A stretch of 64,000 bases of DNA, taken from NCBI RefSeq assembly GCF_001697225.1, contig NZ_CP014671.1:1178001-1242000 (forward strand), in the 5' to 3' direction. This DNA comes from Immundisolibacter cernigliae (lineage in GTDB: Bacteria; Pseudomonadota; Gammaproteobacteria; Immundisolibacterales; Immundisolibacteraceae). Of this stretch, positions 36,207 to 45,698 are shown in pieces. The first letter of the stretch is position 1; every line of letters starts with the position of its first letter. The notes under the pieces were generated by a model. That model was given only the letters and a program-made list of their open reading frames with translations, ran no database searches and was not told the origin of the DNA. Made by a program: the position numbers and the translations under genes.

Positions 36207-36985
36207 ACGGCAAAACGGCCGTGCTGACCGGTGCCGCCGGGGGCATCGGCAGCGCGATGGCCGAGGCGCTGGCCGGCGCCGGTGTGCGCCTGGTGCTGGT
36301 GGGCCGCAACGCGCAGGCGCTGCAGGCGCTCGCCGGCCGGCTCGGCGGCCAGCACCTGACCGTCACCGCGGACCTTGCCAGCGACGAGGGCCGGCAGCGC
36401 GTGCAGCGCTGCTGCGCGGCGCTGCCGGACGGCATCGACATCCTCATCAACAACGCCGGCATCAGCGCCTTCGGGTCGTTCGACGCACAGACACCGGCGC
36501 TGCTGACCGAACTGCTCACCACCAACCTGCTGGCGCCGATGCTGCTCACCGGCCAGCTGCTGGCGCTGCTGCGGCAGGCGCCGCGCGGCCTGATCGTGAA
36601 TGTCGGCTCGGCCTTCGGCGCCATCGGCTATCCGGGCTTCGTCGGCTACAGCGCGAGCAAGTTCGGCCTGCGCGGCTTCAGCGAGGCCCTGCGGCGGGAA
36701 CTGGCCGACAGCAGCGTCGGGGTCCTGCACCTGGCGCCGCGGGCGACCGCCACGGCCATCAACGACGCGCGGGTGAACGCCCTGAACGCGGCGCTCGGCA
36801 ACCGCATCGACAGCCCTGCCGTGGTGGCCGATGCCCTCGTGCGGCAGCTGCGCAGCGAGCGGCCGCGGGCCGGCATCGGCCGCCCGGAGCGGCTGTTCGC
36901 GTTCCTGAACGGCCTGCTGCCGGGCCTGCTCGACCGCGCGCTGGCCCGGCAGCTGCCGGTCATCCGCCGCATCCTTGCCCCCTGA
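36197..36985 (+). CDS. SDR-family oxidoreductase
   Basis: The 262-residue protein is a classical short-chain dehydrogenase: TGAAGGIGSAMAEAL (residues 11-25), NNAGISAFG, a serine in NVGSAFG and YSASKFGLRGFSEAL (YxxxK intact). The C-terminal extension past residue 200 is hydrophobic and basic, which may associate it with the membrane. It overlaps the diiron gene by 10 bp. It probably reduces or oxidises a keto or hydroxyl group on the pathway intermediate. Confidence 0.87.
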   Translation: MDLNGKTAVLTGAAGGIGSAMAEALAGAGVRLVLVGRNAQALQALAGRLGGQHLTVTADLASDEGRQRVQRCCAALPDGIDILINNAGISAFGSFDAQTPALLTELLTTNLLAPMLLTGQLLALLRQAPRGLIVNVGSAFGAIGYPGFVGYSASKFGLRGFSEALRRELADSSVGVLHLAPRATATAINDARVNALNAALGNRIDSPAVVADALVRQLRSERPRAGIGRPERLFAFLNGLLPGLLDRALARQLPVIRRILAP

Positions 36986-36999
36986 CACTGGAGAAGCAC

Positions 37000-37644
37000 A
37001 TGTCACGACGCATTGCCTGGACGCTGGCCACCTGGCTGCTGCTGATCAGCGGTCGGGCGCTGGCGAACGACGCGCTGCTGACGGAGCTCGCCGAGCTGCA
37101 GCAGCGCTGGGCGGTCGCCAATTACGAGCTGCGCGACAAGCCGCGCGTGGCCGCCCTGGTGCTGCTGGTGCAGGACGCCGAGGCGCTGACCGGCCGCCAC
37201 CCGCAGCGTGCCGAGGGCTGGATCTGGTCGGGCATCATTCGTTCCACGCTGGCCGGCGCCAAGGGCGGACTGGGCGCGCTGGGTATCGCCAAGGCCGCCA
37301 AGGCCGATCTGGAGCGGGCGATGGAGATCGACCCGGCGGCGCTCGACGGTTCCGCCTACACCAGCCTTGGCACGCTGTACTCCAAGGTGCCCGGCTGGCC
37401 GGTCGGTTTCGGCAACGAAAAGAAGGCGCAGTCGCTGCTGCAGGAGGCCCTGCGGATCAACCCGGACGGCATCGACGCCAACTTTTTCTACGGCCAGTTC
37501 CTGTTCGAGCACGGCCACCGCGCCGAGGCGGAAACCTACCTGCAGCGCGCCGCCAAGGCAGCACCGCGCCCCGGCCGGGAGCTGGCCGACCGTGGGCGCC
37601 AGAAGGAGATCGCCGAGCTGCTGGCCAAGGTGCGCGCAAAATGA
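37000..37644 (+). CDS. Exported tetratricopeptide-repeat protein
   Basis: The 214-residue precursor starts with a Sec signal (IAWTLATWLLLISGRALA) and has TPR-like helices: KADLERAMEIDPAALDGSAY, KKAQSLLQEALRINPDGIDA and EAETYLQRAAKAAPRPGREL. TPRs mediate protein contacts, here in the periplasm. TGGAGAAGCAC precedes the ATG and the gene is 14 bp after the SDR. No enzymatic motif is seen. Confidence 0.8.
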   Translation: MSRRIAWTLATWLLLISGRALANDALLTELAELQQRWAVANYELRDKPRVAALVLLVQDAEALTGRHPQRAEGWIWSGIIRSTLAGAKGGLGALGIAKAAKADLERAMEIDPAALDGSAYTSLGTLYSKVPGWPVGFGNEKKAQSLLQEALRINPDGIDANFFYGQFLFEHGHRAEAETYLQRAAKAAPRPGRELADRGRQKEIAELLAKVRAK

Positions 37645-37677
37645 GCGCGCTTCGGGGCTGAGTTACGGGACATTCGG

Positions 37678-38337
37678 GTGCGGCTGCTGCTGGTGGAAGA
37701 TGACGCCTCGCTGGCGGCCGGCCTGAGCCTGGCGCTGCGCAACAAGGGCTTTGCGGTCAATCACGTGACGCGCGGCGATCACGCCCTGCACGCGGTGGCG
37801 ACCGACCCGCCGGACCTGATCGTGCTCGATCTGGGCCTGCCGGACATGGAAGGCCTCGAGGTGCTGCGCACCCTTCGCGCCGGTGGCCAGCGACTGCCGA
37901 TTCTGGTGCTGACCGCCCGCGACACGCTCAGCGACAAGGTGGCCGGGCTCGATCTTGGCGCCGACGACTACCTGGCAAAGCCGTTCGAGATGCCGGAACT
38001 CGAAGCCCGCATACGCGCATTGGGACGGCGCCTGGGAAGCGCCGGCAGCAGCCTGATCACGCTCGGCGACCTGCAACTGGACACCGCCTCCATGCAGGTG
38101 CACAGGGCCGGCGTGCCGGTGGATCTGTCGCGCCGCGAATATGCCCTGCTCAAGGCCCTGCTCGAGAACAGCGGCAAGGTGCTGACCCGCGAGACCCTGG
38201 AAGGCAAGCTCTACGGCTGGGACGAGGAGGTGGCCAGCAACACGCTGGAGGTGCACATCCACCACCTGCGCCGCAAGCTCGGCCAGGACCTGATCAGGAC
38301 CGTGCGCGGCGTCGGCTACTGCCTGCGTCTGCCGTGA
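37678..38337 (+). CDS. OmpR-family response regulator, QseB/PmrA-like
   Basis: The 219-residue protein has a receiver domain with acidic pocket VEDD, phospho-acceptor D51 in LIVLDLGLPDMEGL and lysine in DYLAKPFEMPEL. A winged-helix DNA-binding domain follows, ending EVHIHHLRRKLGQDLIRTVR-GVGY. Length and sequence fit the QseB/PmrA branch, whose operators contain CTTAA half-sites. Two such boxes lie upstream of the methyltransferase and of this operon. Translation starts at a GTG and the stop overlaps the kinase start. Confidence 0.88.
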   Translation: MRLLLVEDDASLAAGLSLALRNKGFAVNHVTRGDHALHAVATDPPDLIVLDLGLPDMEGLEVLRTLRAGGQRLPILVLTARDTLSDKVAGLDLGADDYLAKPFEMPELEARIRALGRRLGSAGSSLITLGDLQLDTASMQVHRAGVPVDLSRREYALLKALLENSGKVLTRETLEGKLYGWDEEVASNTLEVHIHHLRRKLGQDLIRTVRGVGYCLRLP

Positions 38338-39662
38338 GCTCGATCCGCTCCTACCTGCTGATCGCCGTGCTGTCGGCGATCACGTTGACCAGCTTCGTGG
38401 CCGCGCTGTACGGCTACCGGGCCGGCGTGGCAGCCGCCGATGCGCTGTTCGATGCCGAGCTGACCAACGCCGCCATCCTGATTTCGACCCTGCTACCCGC
38501 CCAAGCGCAGGCCAGCGACCCGGTACCGGCACTGCCGTCGAGCGAGGTCAGTTTCCAGGTCTGGAACGACGCCGGGCACTTGTTGCTGCGCTCGGCCAAC
38601 GCGCCGCAAACACCGATGGCGCCCTTCGAACCGGGCCTGCGGGCCGACAATTTCGGCGGCCATCGCTGGCAGATACTGGTCCGCCGCGAGCCGGCGGCCG
38701 GGCACTGGGTGATGGTGGCGCAGCGCGCCGATACCCGCTACCTGCTGGCCGACAGCGTGGTGCGCGAATCCCTGCTGGCACAGCTGGCGGCGCTGCCGGT
38801 CAGCGCCGTGCTGATCTGGCTGATCGTCGGGCACGGCCTGCGGCGGCTGGACCGCCTGGCCGGCGCGCTGCGCAGCAAGGCCGCTGACGACCTGGCGCCG
38901 CTGCAGCTTGCCGAGCCGCCGACGGAACTGGCAGTCATCGTGTCGGCCGTCAACGGCCTGCTGCAGCGGCTGGAGCAGTCGCTCGGCCGCGAGCGGCGCC
39001 TGACCGCCGATGCCGCGCACGAGCTGCGCACGCCGATCGCCGCCCTCAAGGTGCACCTGCACAACCTTGCCGGGCGCCTGCCGGCGGATGATCCGGTGCT
39101 GGTCCGGCTGCATGCCGACACGGCCCGCCTGGAGCACCTGATCGCGCAGATACTGCTGCTGTACCGCATGGCGCCCGATCAGTACCAGGCGCGCATGGAA
39201 CCGCTCGATCTGACCGAACTGGCCCGTGAACAAATCGCCGCGCATTACCCGCAGTTCGAGCACAAGCAGCAGGACGTCCGGCTGGAGGGCGAAGGTCAGA
39301 CACTGGTCGGCGACCGCTTCGCGCTGGCCACGCTGCTGCAGAACCTGCTGGTGAATGCCAACCGCTACACGCCCGTCGGCGGGCACATCCGGGTCAGCTG
39401 CGGCCCGCTGCCCGGCGGTGGGGCGCTACTGCAGGTCAGCGATTCCGGTCCCGGCCTGCCGGCGGCCGAGCACGAGCGCGTGTTCGACCGCTTCTACCGC
39501 CAGGTCGGCGCGCGCCACAACGACCCGGCCGGCAGCGGCCTTGGGCTGTCCATCGCCCGCCTGGTGGCCGACCTGCACGGCGCGACGATCCGCTTCGCTG
39601 CCTCGCCCTTCGAAACCGGCCTGACGGTCAGCGTCGAATTCCCGGCCCGGAGGAATGCGTGA
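38334..39662 (+). CDS. Sensor histidine kinase, QseC/PmrB-like
   Basis: The 442-residue kinase has a membrane helix at about residues 5-27, a periplasmic domain to about 145, a second helix (about 148-167), and a HAMP-like linker. The H-box is AADAAHELRTPIAALKVHL (H229), with N-box LLVNANRYTPVG and ATP-lid motifs SDSGPGLP and GSGLGLSIARLV. The periplasmic part resembles the two-component sensor domain of QseC-type kinases. It starts at a GTG overlapping the regulator stop. The signal is unknown; the downstream iron-uptake genes suggest metal sensing. Confidence 0.88.
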   Translation: MSSIRSYLLIAVLSAITLTSFVAALYGYRAGVAAADALFDAELTNAAILISTLLPAQAQASDPVPALPSSEVSFQVWNDAGHLLLRSANAPQTPMAPFEPGLRADNFGGHRWQILVRREPAAGHWVMVAQRADTRYLLADSVVRESLLAQLAALPVSAVLIWLIVGHGLRRLDRLAGALRSKAADDLAPLQLAEPPTELAVIVSAVNGLLQRLEQSLGRERRLTADAAHELRTPIAALKVHLHNLAGRLPADDPVLVRLHADTARLEHLIAQILLLYRMAPDQYQARMEPLDLTELAREQIAAHYPQFEHKQQDVRLEGEGQTLVGDRFALATLLQNLLVNANRYTPVGGHIRVSCGPLPGGGALLQVSDSGPGLPAAEHERVFDRFYRQVGARHNDPAGSGLGLSIARLVADLHGATIRFAASPFETGLTVSVEFPARRNA

Positions 39663-40018
39663 TCCGGCCGCCGCCATGCCGCCTTCCGGCCGGCATCGCG
39701 CGCGGGCTGGCGATCCTGGTCTGCCTGCTCGCTTGCACACCGCTGGCGGCGCAGCCGCCGACCTATGACATCAACATCCGCAATCACCTGTTCGAGCCGG
39801 CGGAACTGACCATTCCGGCCAACACCAAGGTGCGCCTGGCGGTGCACAACCTGGACCCGACGCCGGAGGAGTTCGAGAGCTGGGAACTGAACCGCGAGAA
39901 GGTGATCCTGGGCGGCCAGACGGCGACCCTGTTCGTCGGCCCGCTGCCGCCGGGCGAATACCCGTTCTTTGGCGAGTTCAACCCCAAGACCGCTCAGGGC
40001 CGGCTGGTGGTGCGATGA
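39659..40018 (+). CDS. Exported cupredoxin-domain protein (EfeO-cupredoxin-like)
   Basis: The 119-residue precursor has a signal peptide (LAILVCLLACTPLAAQ) and a single cupredoxin-like domain: DINIRNHLFEPAELTIPANT, KVRLAVHNLDPTPEEFESWE, ELNREKVILGG and YPFFGEFNPKTAQGRLVV. The FES.ELNRE stretch is typical of cupredoxin domains that accompany FTR1 permeases and EfeO. Classical blue-copper His/Cys ligands are not evident. It probably binds or oxidises iron in the periplasm for the permease encoded next, whose ATG overlaps its stop. Confidence 0.83.
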   Translation: MIRPPPCRLPAGIARGLAILVCLLACTPLAAQPPTYDINIRNHLFEPAELTIPANTKVRLAVHNLDPTPEEFESWELNREKVILGGQTATLFVGPLPPGEYPFFGEFNPKTAQGRLVVR

Positions 40019-40827
40019 ACTCGCCGTTGCTGGACAGCGTCGTGGTGGTGCTGCGCGAGGTACTGGAATTCTCGCTGCTGGTCGGCATTCTGCTGGTGGC
40101 GGGCCGCTGCGCCGCGCTGCGCGCCCGCTGGCTGGTGCCGGCCCTGCTTGCCGGCCTGGCCGGGGCCGGCCTGTACGGGGCGCGCCTGCGGGTGGTCTCG
40201 GCCTGGTTCGATGGCGTCGGCTACGAGGTGGTCAACGCCGGCCTGCAGATTCTGGTGTACGCGCTCATCCTGGCCGTGATCGGCCTGTGGGTGCGCAGCC
40301 GCCACCGCGAACCGGCGCGGGCGCTGCCGTGGGTCATGGCCGGCGCCGTGGCGCTGGCCGTCACCCGCGAGGGCTCGGAGATATTTCTGTATTTCTCCGC
40401 CTTCATGGGCCGGCCGCGGGCCGTGCCGGATTTGCTGATCGGTTCGGTGCTGGGCATCGGCGTCGGTTTCAGCATCGGCGCCCTGCTCTACTACCTGCTG
40501 CTGGCGTTCCGGCGCCCGGTCACGTTTGCGCTGACGGTCGGGTTGCTGGCCCTGGTCGGCGCCGGCATGTGGTCGCAGGCCACCATGCTGCTGGTGCAGG
40601 CCGACTGGCTGCCGGCATCGCAACCACTGTGGAACAGCTCCGCCTGGCTGCCGGAAAGCAGCCTGCTCGGCCAGCTGCTGTATGCCCTGATCGGCTACGA
40701 GGCCACACCCGGCCCGTGGCAGGTGGGCCTTTACGGCGCCAGCATCCTGCTGGCGCTGGGCGTCGCTGCCGCGGCCGCTCGTGGCGGCGGCATGGTGCGC
40801 CATTCCCGCCGGAGACCGCCCCGATGA
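40015..40827 (+). CDS. FTR1-family iron permease
   Basis: The 270-residue membrane protein has about seven hydrophobic segments and both REXXE motifs of FTR1/EfeU iron transporters: REVLE (R14-E18) and REGSE (R118-E122). These glutamates bind ferric iron during transport in yeast Ftr1p. It is coupled on both sides by overlapping start/stop codons to the cupredoxin and the following exported protein. The location behind a PmrAB/QseBC-like system links the operon to iron. Confidence 0.88.
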   Translation: MNSPLLDSVVVVLREVLEFSLLVGILLVAGRCAALRARWLVPALLAGLAGAGLYGARLRVVSAWFDGVGYEVVNAGLQILVYALILAVIGLWVRSRHREPARALPWVMAGAVALAVTREGSEIFLYFSAFMGRPRAVPDLLIGSVLGIGVGFSIGALLYYLLLAFRRPVTFALTVGLLALVGAGMWSQATMLLVQADWLPASQPLWNSSAWLPESSLLGQLLYALIGYEATPGPWQVGLYGASILLALGVAAAAARGGGMVRHSRRRPPR

Positions 40828-41561
40828 ACGCACGCCACGACAGCCTGTGCCGGCGGCGGGTGATCGGCGCCTGTACGGCGGCGATAGGCCTGATGGTGTC
40901 AGCGTCGGCGTGGGCCGACGGCGCCCAGGTCGACACCGTCTATCACCCCTACGTGCAGCCCCTGGAGCGGGACATCGAACTGCGCCTGGTGTCCGAGCAG
41001 AACAGCCGCACGCGCGGTGACGGACAGACCTGGCGCCTGGGCTATGGCCAGAGTTTTTCCGCGCGCGGCTTTGCCGAGCTGTACCTGGTTGCCGATCGAC
41101 CGGCCGGCGAGGACCTGCACGTGAGGGCCTACGAGTTGGAGACCCGCTGGCAGCTGACCGAACAGGGCCAGTACGCGGCCGATTGGGGCCTCATGGGCGA
41201 GTTCGAACACGCGCGGGACCGGGACGCCCAGGAATTCGCCGTCACGCTGCTGGGCGAGCGGCAATGGGGAAGCTTCGTGGGCACCGTGAACGCCTCGCTC
41301 GGCTACGAATGGGGGGACGACGTGCACAGCGAAGTGGAAACCGGCCTGGCCCTGCAGGGCGCGTACCGCTACTCGCCGCGCCTGCAGCCGGCGCTGGAGT
41401 TCCACGCCGGTGAGGATCTGCGCGCGCTGGGCCCGGCAGTGCTGGGCACCGAGCGGCTGGGCATCGGGCGCAAGCTGCACTGGGAGGCCGGGCTGGCATT
41501 CGGCCTGGACGCTGCGAGTCCCGACGTGTCGGTGCGCGGCAAGCTTGAATACGAGTTCTAG
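40824..41561 (+). CDS. Exported, probably outer-membrane protein of unknown function
   Basis: The 245-residue precursor has an N-terminal CRRRVIGACTAAIGLMVSASAWA signal, with a run of arginines that might allow Tat or Sec export. The mature part alternates polar and hydrophobic residues and ends GKLEYEF, with the terminal phenylalanine typical of outer-membrane beta-barrels. Strand-like pieces include LRLGYGQSFSARGFAELYLV-like and GTVNASLGYEWGDDVH segments. GGAGACC lies before the ATG and the gene closes the FTR1 operon. I do not recognise a family. Confidence 0.7.
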   Translation: MNARHDSLCRRRVIGACTAAIGLMVSASAWADGAQVDTVYHPYVQPLERDIELRLVSEQNSRTRGDGQTWRLGYGQSFSARGFAELYLVADRPAGEDLHVRAYELETRWQLTEQGQYAADWGLMGEFEHARDRDAQEFAVTLLGERQWGSFVGTVNASLGYEWGDDVHSEVETGLALQGAYRYSPRLQPALEFHAGEDLRALGPAVLGTERLGIGRKLHWEAGLAFGLDAASPDVSVRGKLEYEF

Positions 41562-41594
41562 CGCGCGGTGATCGCCCGGCGGCAATGCTCCCCT

Positions 41595-41647
41595 GTAGGA
41601 GCGCAGCTTCGCTGCGTGATGATCGCCCGGCAGAGCCGGGCTCCTAC
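41595..41647. repeat. Twin-stem REP element
   Basis: A clean copy: GTAGGAGCGCAGCTTCGCTGC, a GTGATGATC linker, and GCCCGGCAGAGCCGGGCTCCTAC. Outer ends GTAGGAGC and GCTCCTAC are exact inverted repeats. It lies between convergent genes, where it could act as a bidirectional terminator. Confidence 0.75.
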
Positions 41648-41674
41648 AATTCCGCTGCCGGCTTCGATCAACGG

Positions 41675-42064
41675 TCAGGCCCCGTCGCCCAGAAACGACA
41701 GCCGGGGCGGCTGATCCCCCTCCGGCCCGAATTCCTCGCGCCGCGGCACGAACACGCTGACCAGAACCACCTCGTCGGTCAAAAACTCGCCCAGGTGCTC
41801 CTTGAAGGCCGGGATCAGGATGGTGTCGCCGGCCCGCAGGACGATGTCCTCGCCGTCGATGTGCAGCTTGCACTCGCCCGACAGCATGATGGTGACCTCC
41901 TCCTCGTGACAGTTCAGCTGCGTCGGCAGGTCCGCCGCCGAGCGCATCTTGTACAGCGCCACCGAGCAACTCTGCCCGTGCAGGTGCTTGAACTCGAACT
42001 TGCCGGGAATCACCGTTTGCAGGCGGTCGTCGTCGTGGCGCAGGACGCGGGCTTTGTGGGTCAT
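41675..42064 (-). CDS. Cupin-domain protein
   Basis: The 129-residue protein is a small cupin: LNCHEEEVTIMLSGECKLHI carries the first metal-site-like motif and ILIPAFKEHLGEFL the second. Only one clear histidine is in each motif, so metal binding may be partial. It is divergent from a DHDPS-family gene across 131 bp and may act in the same pathway, as ligand-binding or as oxygenase/isomerase. Confidence 0.8.
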   Translation of the reverse strand: MTHKARVLRHDDDRLQTVIPGKFEFKHLHGQSCSVALYKMRSAADLPTQLNCHEEEVTIMLSGECKLHIDGEDIVLRAGDTILIPAFKEHLGEFLTDEVVLVSVFVPRREEFGPEGDQPPRLSFLGDGA

Positions 42065-42195
42065 CGCAGGGTCTCTCCGTGGCTAAGGTGCCGAACGGCC
42101 GTTTATCCCCCGCCAAGCGCCTCCCGGTAAAGGGCGCGGTGGTATCTTCAGCGGCGCGTCGCACCCCAAAAAATGCCACCGAGGAGGCCAATCCC

Positions 42196-43185
42196 ATGAT
42201 TCCCTACACCCGCAGCGAAGCCAAAGCCTGGGCCCGCGCCCACATGATCGAATCCACCAACGCCGTGCCGACGCCGTTCAAGGCCGATTTCAGCCTGGAC
42301 CTGCCGATGCTGGCCAGCCACGTCGACCGCTGGGCCAACGACGGCCTGTACGGCCTGATGACCGGCGGCAACACCGCCGAGGCCTGGAACATGACGCCCG
42401 CCGAGTGGTGGCAGTACAGCGAGACCGTGGCGCAGGCCAACCGCGGGCGCATGATGCTGACCGCGGTCATCCTGGACCCCTCGCCGTTCACGGTGCTGGA
42501 AAAGGCCCACCGCCTGGCGGAACTGGGCTACCACCTGATCGAGGTCATCAACCCGGTCATCCAGCTGCGCTCGGACGCCGACCTGTACGGTTTCTACAAG
42601 TACCTGTCCGACCACAGCCCGCTGGGCATCGTGCTCTACAACACGCCGACCGCCGGCGTGGTCCTGAACCACGGCCTGCTGAACCGCCTGGCGGACCTGG
42701 AAATGGTGGTCGGCATCAAGAACGGCCTGCTGAACCCGGCCGACACCATCGCGCTGCGCAAGCTGACCGGCGACCGCATGGTGGTCACCGAGCCGATGGA
42801 GAGCTTTTACCTGTGGGACGCCCTCGTGCACGGCGGGCAGTGCCTGTTCGGCACCGCCGAGTACGCCATGTTCGGCAACAAGCGCGGCACGCTGGTCAAG
42901 TGCATGGAGCTGGCCAACGCCGGCAAGTTCGATGAGGCCCTTCCGCTGTACCGGGAGCTCGACCCGATCCGCGACCTGATGAACGACGTGTTCGTTTGGA
43001 ACATCGTGCGCAAGAACCAGTACTCGCTGGCGCCGATCAAGTACTGGTACGAGCTGCTGGGCATGCCCATGGGGCCGTGCCGCCCGCCGCTGGAGCCCTA
43101 CGCCGACGAGGCCATGAAGACCCTGATCCGCGACACGCTGCTCAAGACCGGCGTCATCGACGCCGCCCAGGCCGCCGCCGCCTGA
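42196..43185 (+). CDS. Dihydrodipicolinate synthase family aldolase/lyase
   Basis: The 329-residue protein has the family Schiff-base lysine K175 in VVGIKNGLLNPAD and tyrosine Y148 in IVLYNTPTAGV. The entry motif is GLMTGGNTAEAWNMTP rather than the GTTGE of true DapA, so it is not a lysine-biosynthesis enzyme. It is unusual in its Trp-rich stretches and extended C-terminus (MPMGPCRPPLEPYADE). GAGGAGG precedes the ATG. The substrate is unknown; a divergent cupin and a following CoA ligase suggest carboxylic-acid catabolism. Confidence 0.82.
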   Translation: MIPYTRSEAKAWARAHMIESTNAVPTPFKADFSLDLPMLASHVDRWANDGLYGLMTGGNTAEAWNMTPAEWWQYSETVAQANRGRMMLTAVILDPSPFTVLEKAHRLAELGYHLIEVINPVIQLRSDADLYGFYKYLSDHSPLGIVLYNTPTAGVVLNHGLLNRLADLEMVVGIKNGLLNPADTIALRKLTGDRMVVTEPMESFYLWDALVHGGQCLFGTAEYAMFGNKRGTLVKCMELANAGKFDEALPLYRELDPIRDLMNDVFVWNIVRKNQYSLAPIKYWYELLGMPMGPCRPPLEPYADEAMKTLIRDTLLKTGVIDAAQAAAA

Positions 43186-43198
43186 CATGCCGGTTTTT

Positions 43199-43292
43199 GT
43201 AGGTTGGGTTAGCCGCAACGCGGCGTAACCCAACAAATGCCACCGTTTCACCCGTAGGTTGTTGGGTTACGGCCGCACCTGACCCAACCTGC
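43199..43292. repeat. Pair of GTAGGTTGGGTTA palindromic repeats
   Basis: The first copy is 43199-43235 (GTAGGTTGGGTTAGCCGCAA then CGCGGCGTAACCCAACA). The second is 43254-43292 (GTAGGTTGTTGGGTTACGGC then ACCTGACCCAACCTGCA). Each is a self-complementary hairpin. They fill the gap between the DHDPS-family gene and the CoA ligase gene and are unrelated in sequence to the GTAGGAGC family. Confidence 0.7.
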
Positions 43293-43310
43293 AAAACGCA
43301 AGGGCCGTCC

Positions 43311-44960
<1,650 letters not shown>

Positions 44961-45103
44961 GGCGGCTAATCACGGCTTTTGTTCCGCGCCGACCGCCGCG
45001 CGGCCCACGGAATACCGCGAGTCCAGAGGCGTATATTTCACCTTGGCGGGACGAGAGCTGACACAGTTACACTTCACTCATTGACCAAGACACGGTGACA
45101 TCC

Positions 45104-45337
45104 ATGGCCAGAGCAGTGAAAGAGATCGAGCGAGAAATCCGCGAGCTCAGCTCTGAAGATAAAGTCGAGCTGATCCGTACGCTCATAGCCGACCTCGACG
45201 CCCCCGCCGACGCAAATGTCGAGCGTGCCTGGCTGGAAACCTCACAGCGGCGCTATCGCGAGCTCGTCGAAGGCAAGGTCAAGGGCGTGCCAGGCCCCCT
45301 GGTTTTCGACCGGCTTCGAGAACGCCTGGGCGGGTGA
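45104..45337 (+). CDS. Addiction-module antitoxin (unstable-antitoxin family)
   Basis: The 77-residue acidic/helical protein fits the short antitoxin family that partners RelE/ParE toxins: EREIRELSSEDKVELIRTLI, then DANVERAWLETSQRRYRELV and the Gly/Pro tail VKGVPGPLVFDRLRERLGG. The following toxin frame overlaps its stop. A GTG nine bases upstream could be an alternative start. The partner toxin is truncated, so this is an orphan antitoxin. Confidence 0.82.
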   Translation: MARAVKEIEREIRELSSEDKVELIRTLIADLDAPADANVERAWLETSQRRYRELVEGKVKGVPGPLVFDRLRERLGG

Positions 45338-45411
45338 GATACGAATTCCACCCGGAAGCGGAGCTGGATCTGTACGAAGCTGCTTCGCGCTACGAATCGG
45401 AAGTGCGCCAT
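45334..45411 (+). pseudogene. Truncated ParE/RelE-family toxin
   Basis: Only the first 26 or so codons remain: MRYEFHPEAELDLYEAASRYESEV, the usual start of ParE-type toxins, beginning at a GTG overlapping the antitoxin stop. The sequence then changes abruptly to a repeat element (GAAGGCTTCATCCGGTGCAATGCGG). The frame continues by chance to 45555 but the toxin core and catalytic region are absent. No active toxin is expected. Confidence 0.78.
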
Positions 45412-45460
45412 AATGTGAAGGCTTCATCCGGTGCAATGCGGCTCCGCCTTATTACATCCT
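45412..45460. repeat. GTGCAATGCGGC-type palindromic repeat at the toxin break
   Basis: GAAGGCTTCATCCGGTGCAATGCGGCTCCGCCTTATTACATCCTAC closely matches 48033-48078. The core CCGGTGCAATGCGGC...GCCTTATTGCACC can fold back on itself. Here it replaces the 3' part of the toxin gene. Confidence 0.65.
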
Positions 45461-45698
45461 ACGCGCTATGCATCTACTTGGATGCCGGATATACACCTGA
45501 CAAGGGGCCTATTTCACGTTTGTATTTTGGAGACCGCAGTGCTCGTTGTATTTGACACAAACGTGTGGATCGCGGATCTAGCGCTAGCGTCCAACGTTGG
45601 TAGCGCTGTCCGCTTCTACCTCCGAGAACGGAAAGCACGTATCGGCCTTCCGGAAGTGGTGAAGCTCGAAACAGAGTTTCATCTACGCACAACGTTAA

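Noticed and set aside
45334..45555. A complete 73-residue toxin
   Set aside because: After about 24 codons the sequence is a repeat that also occurs elsewhere in the window, and the toxin core is absent.
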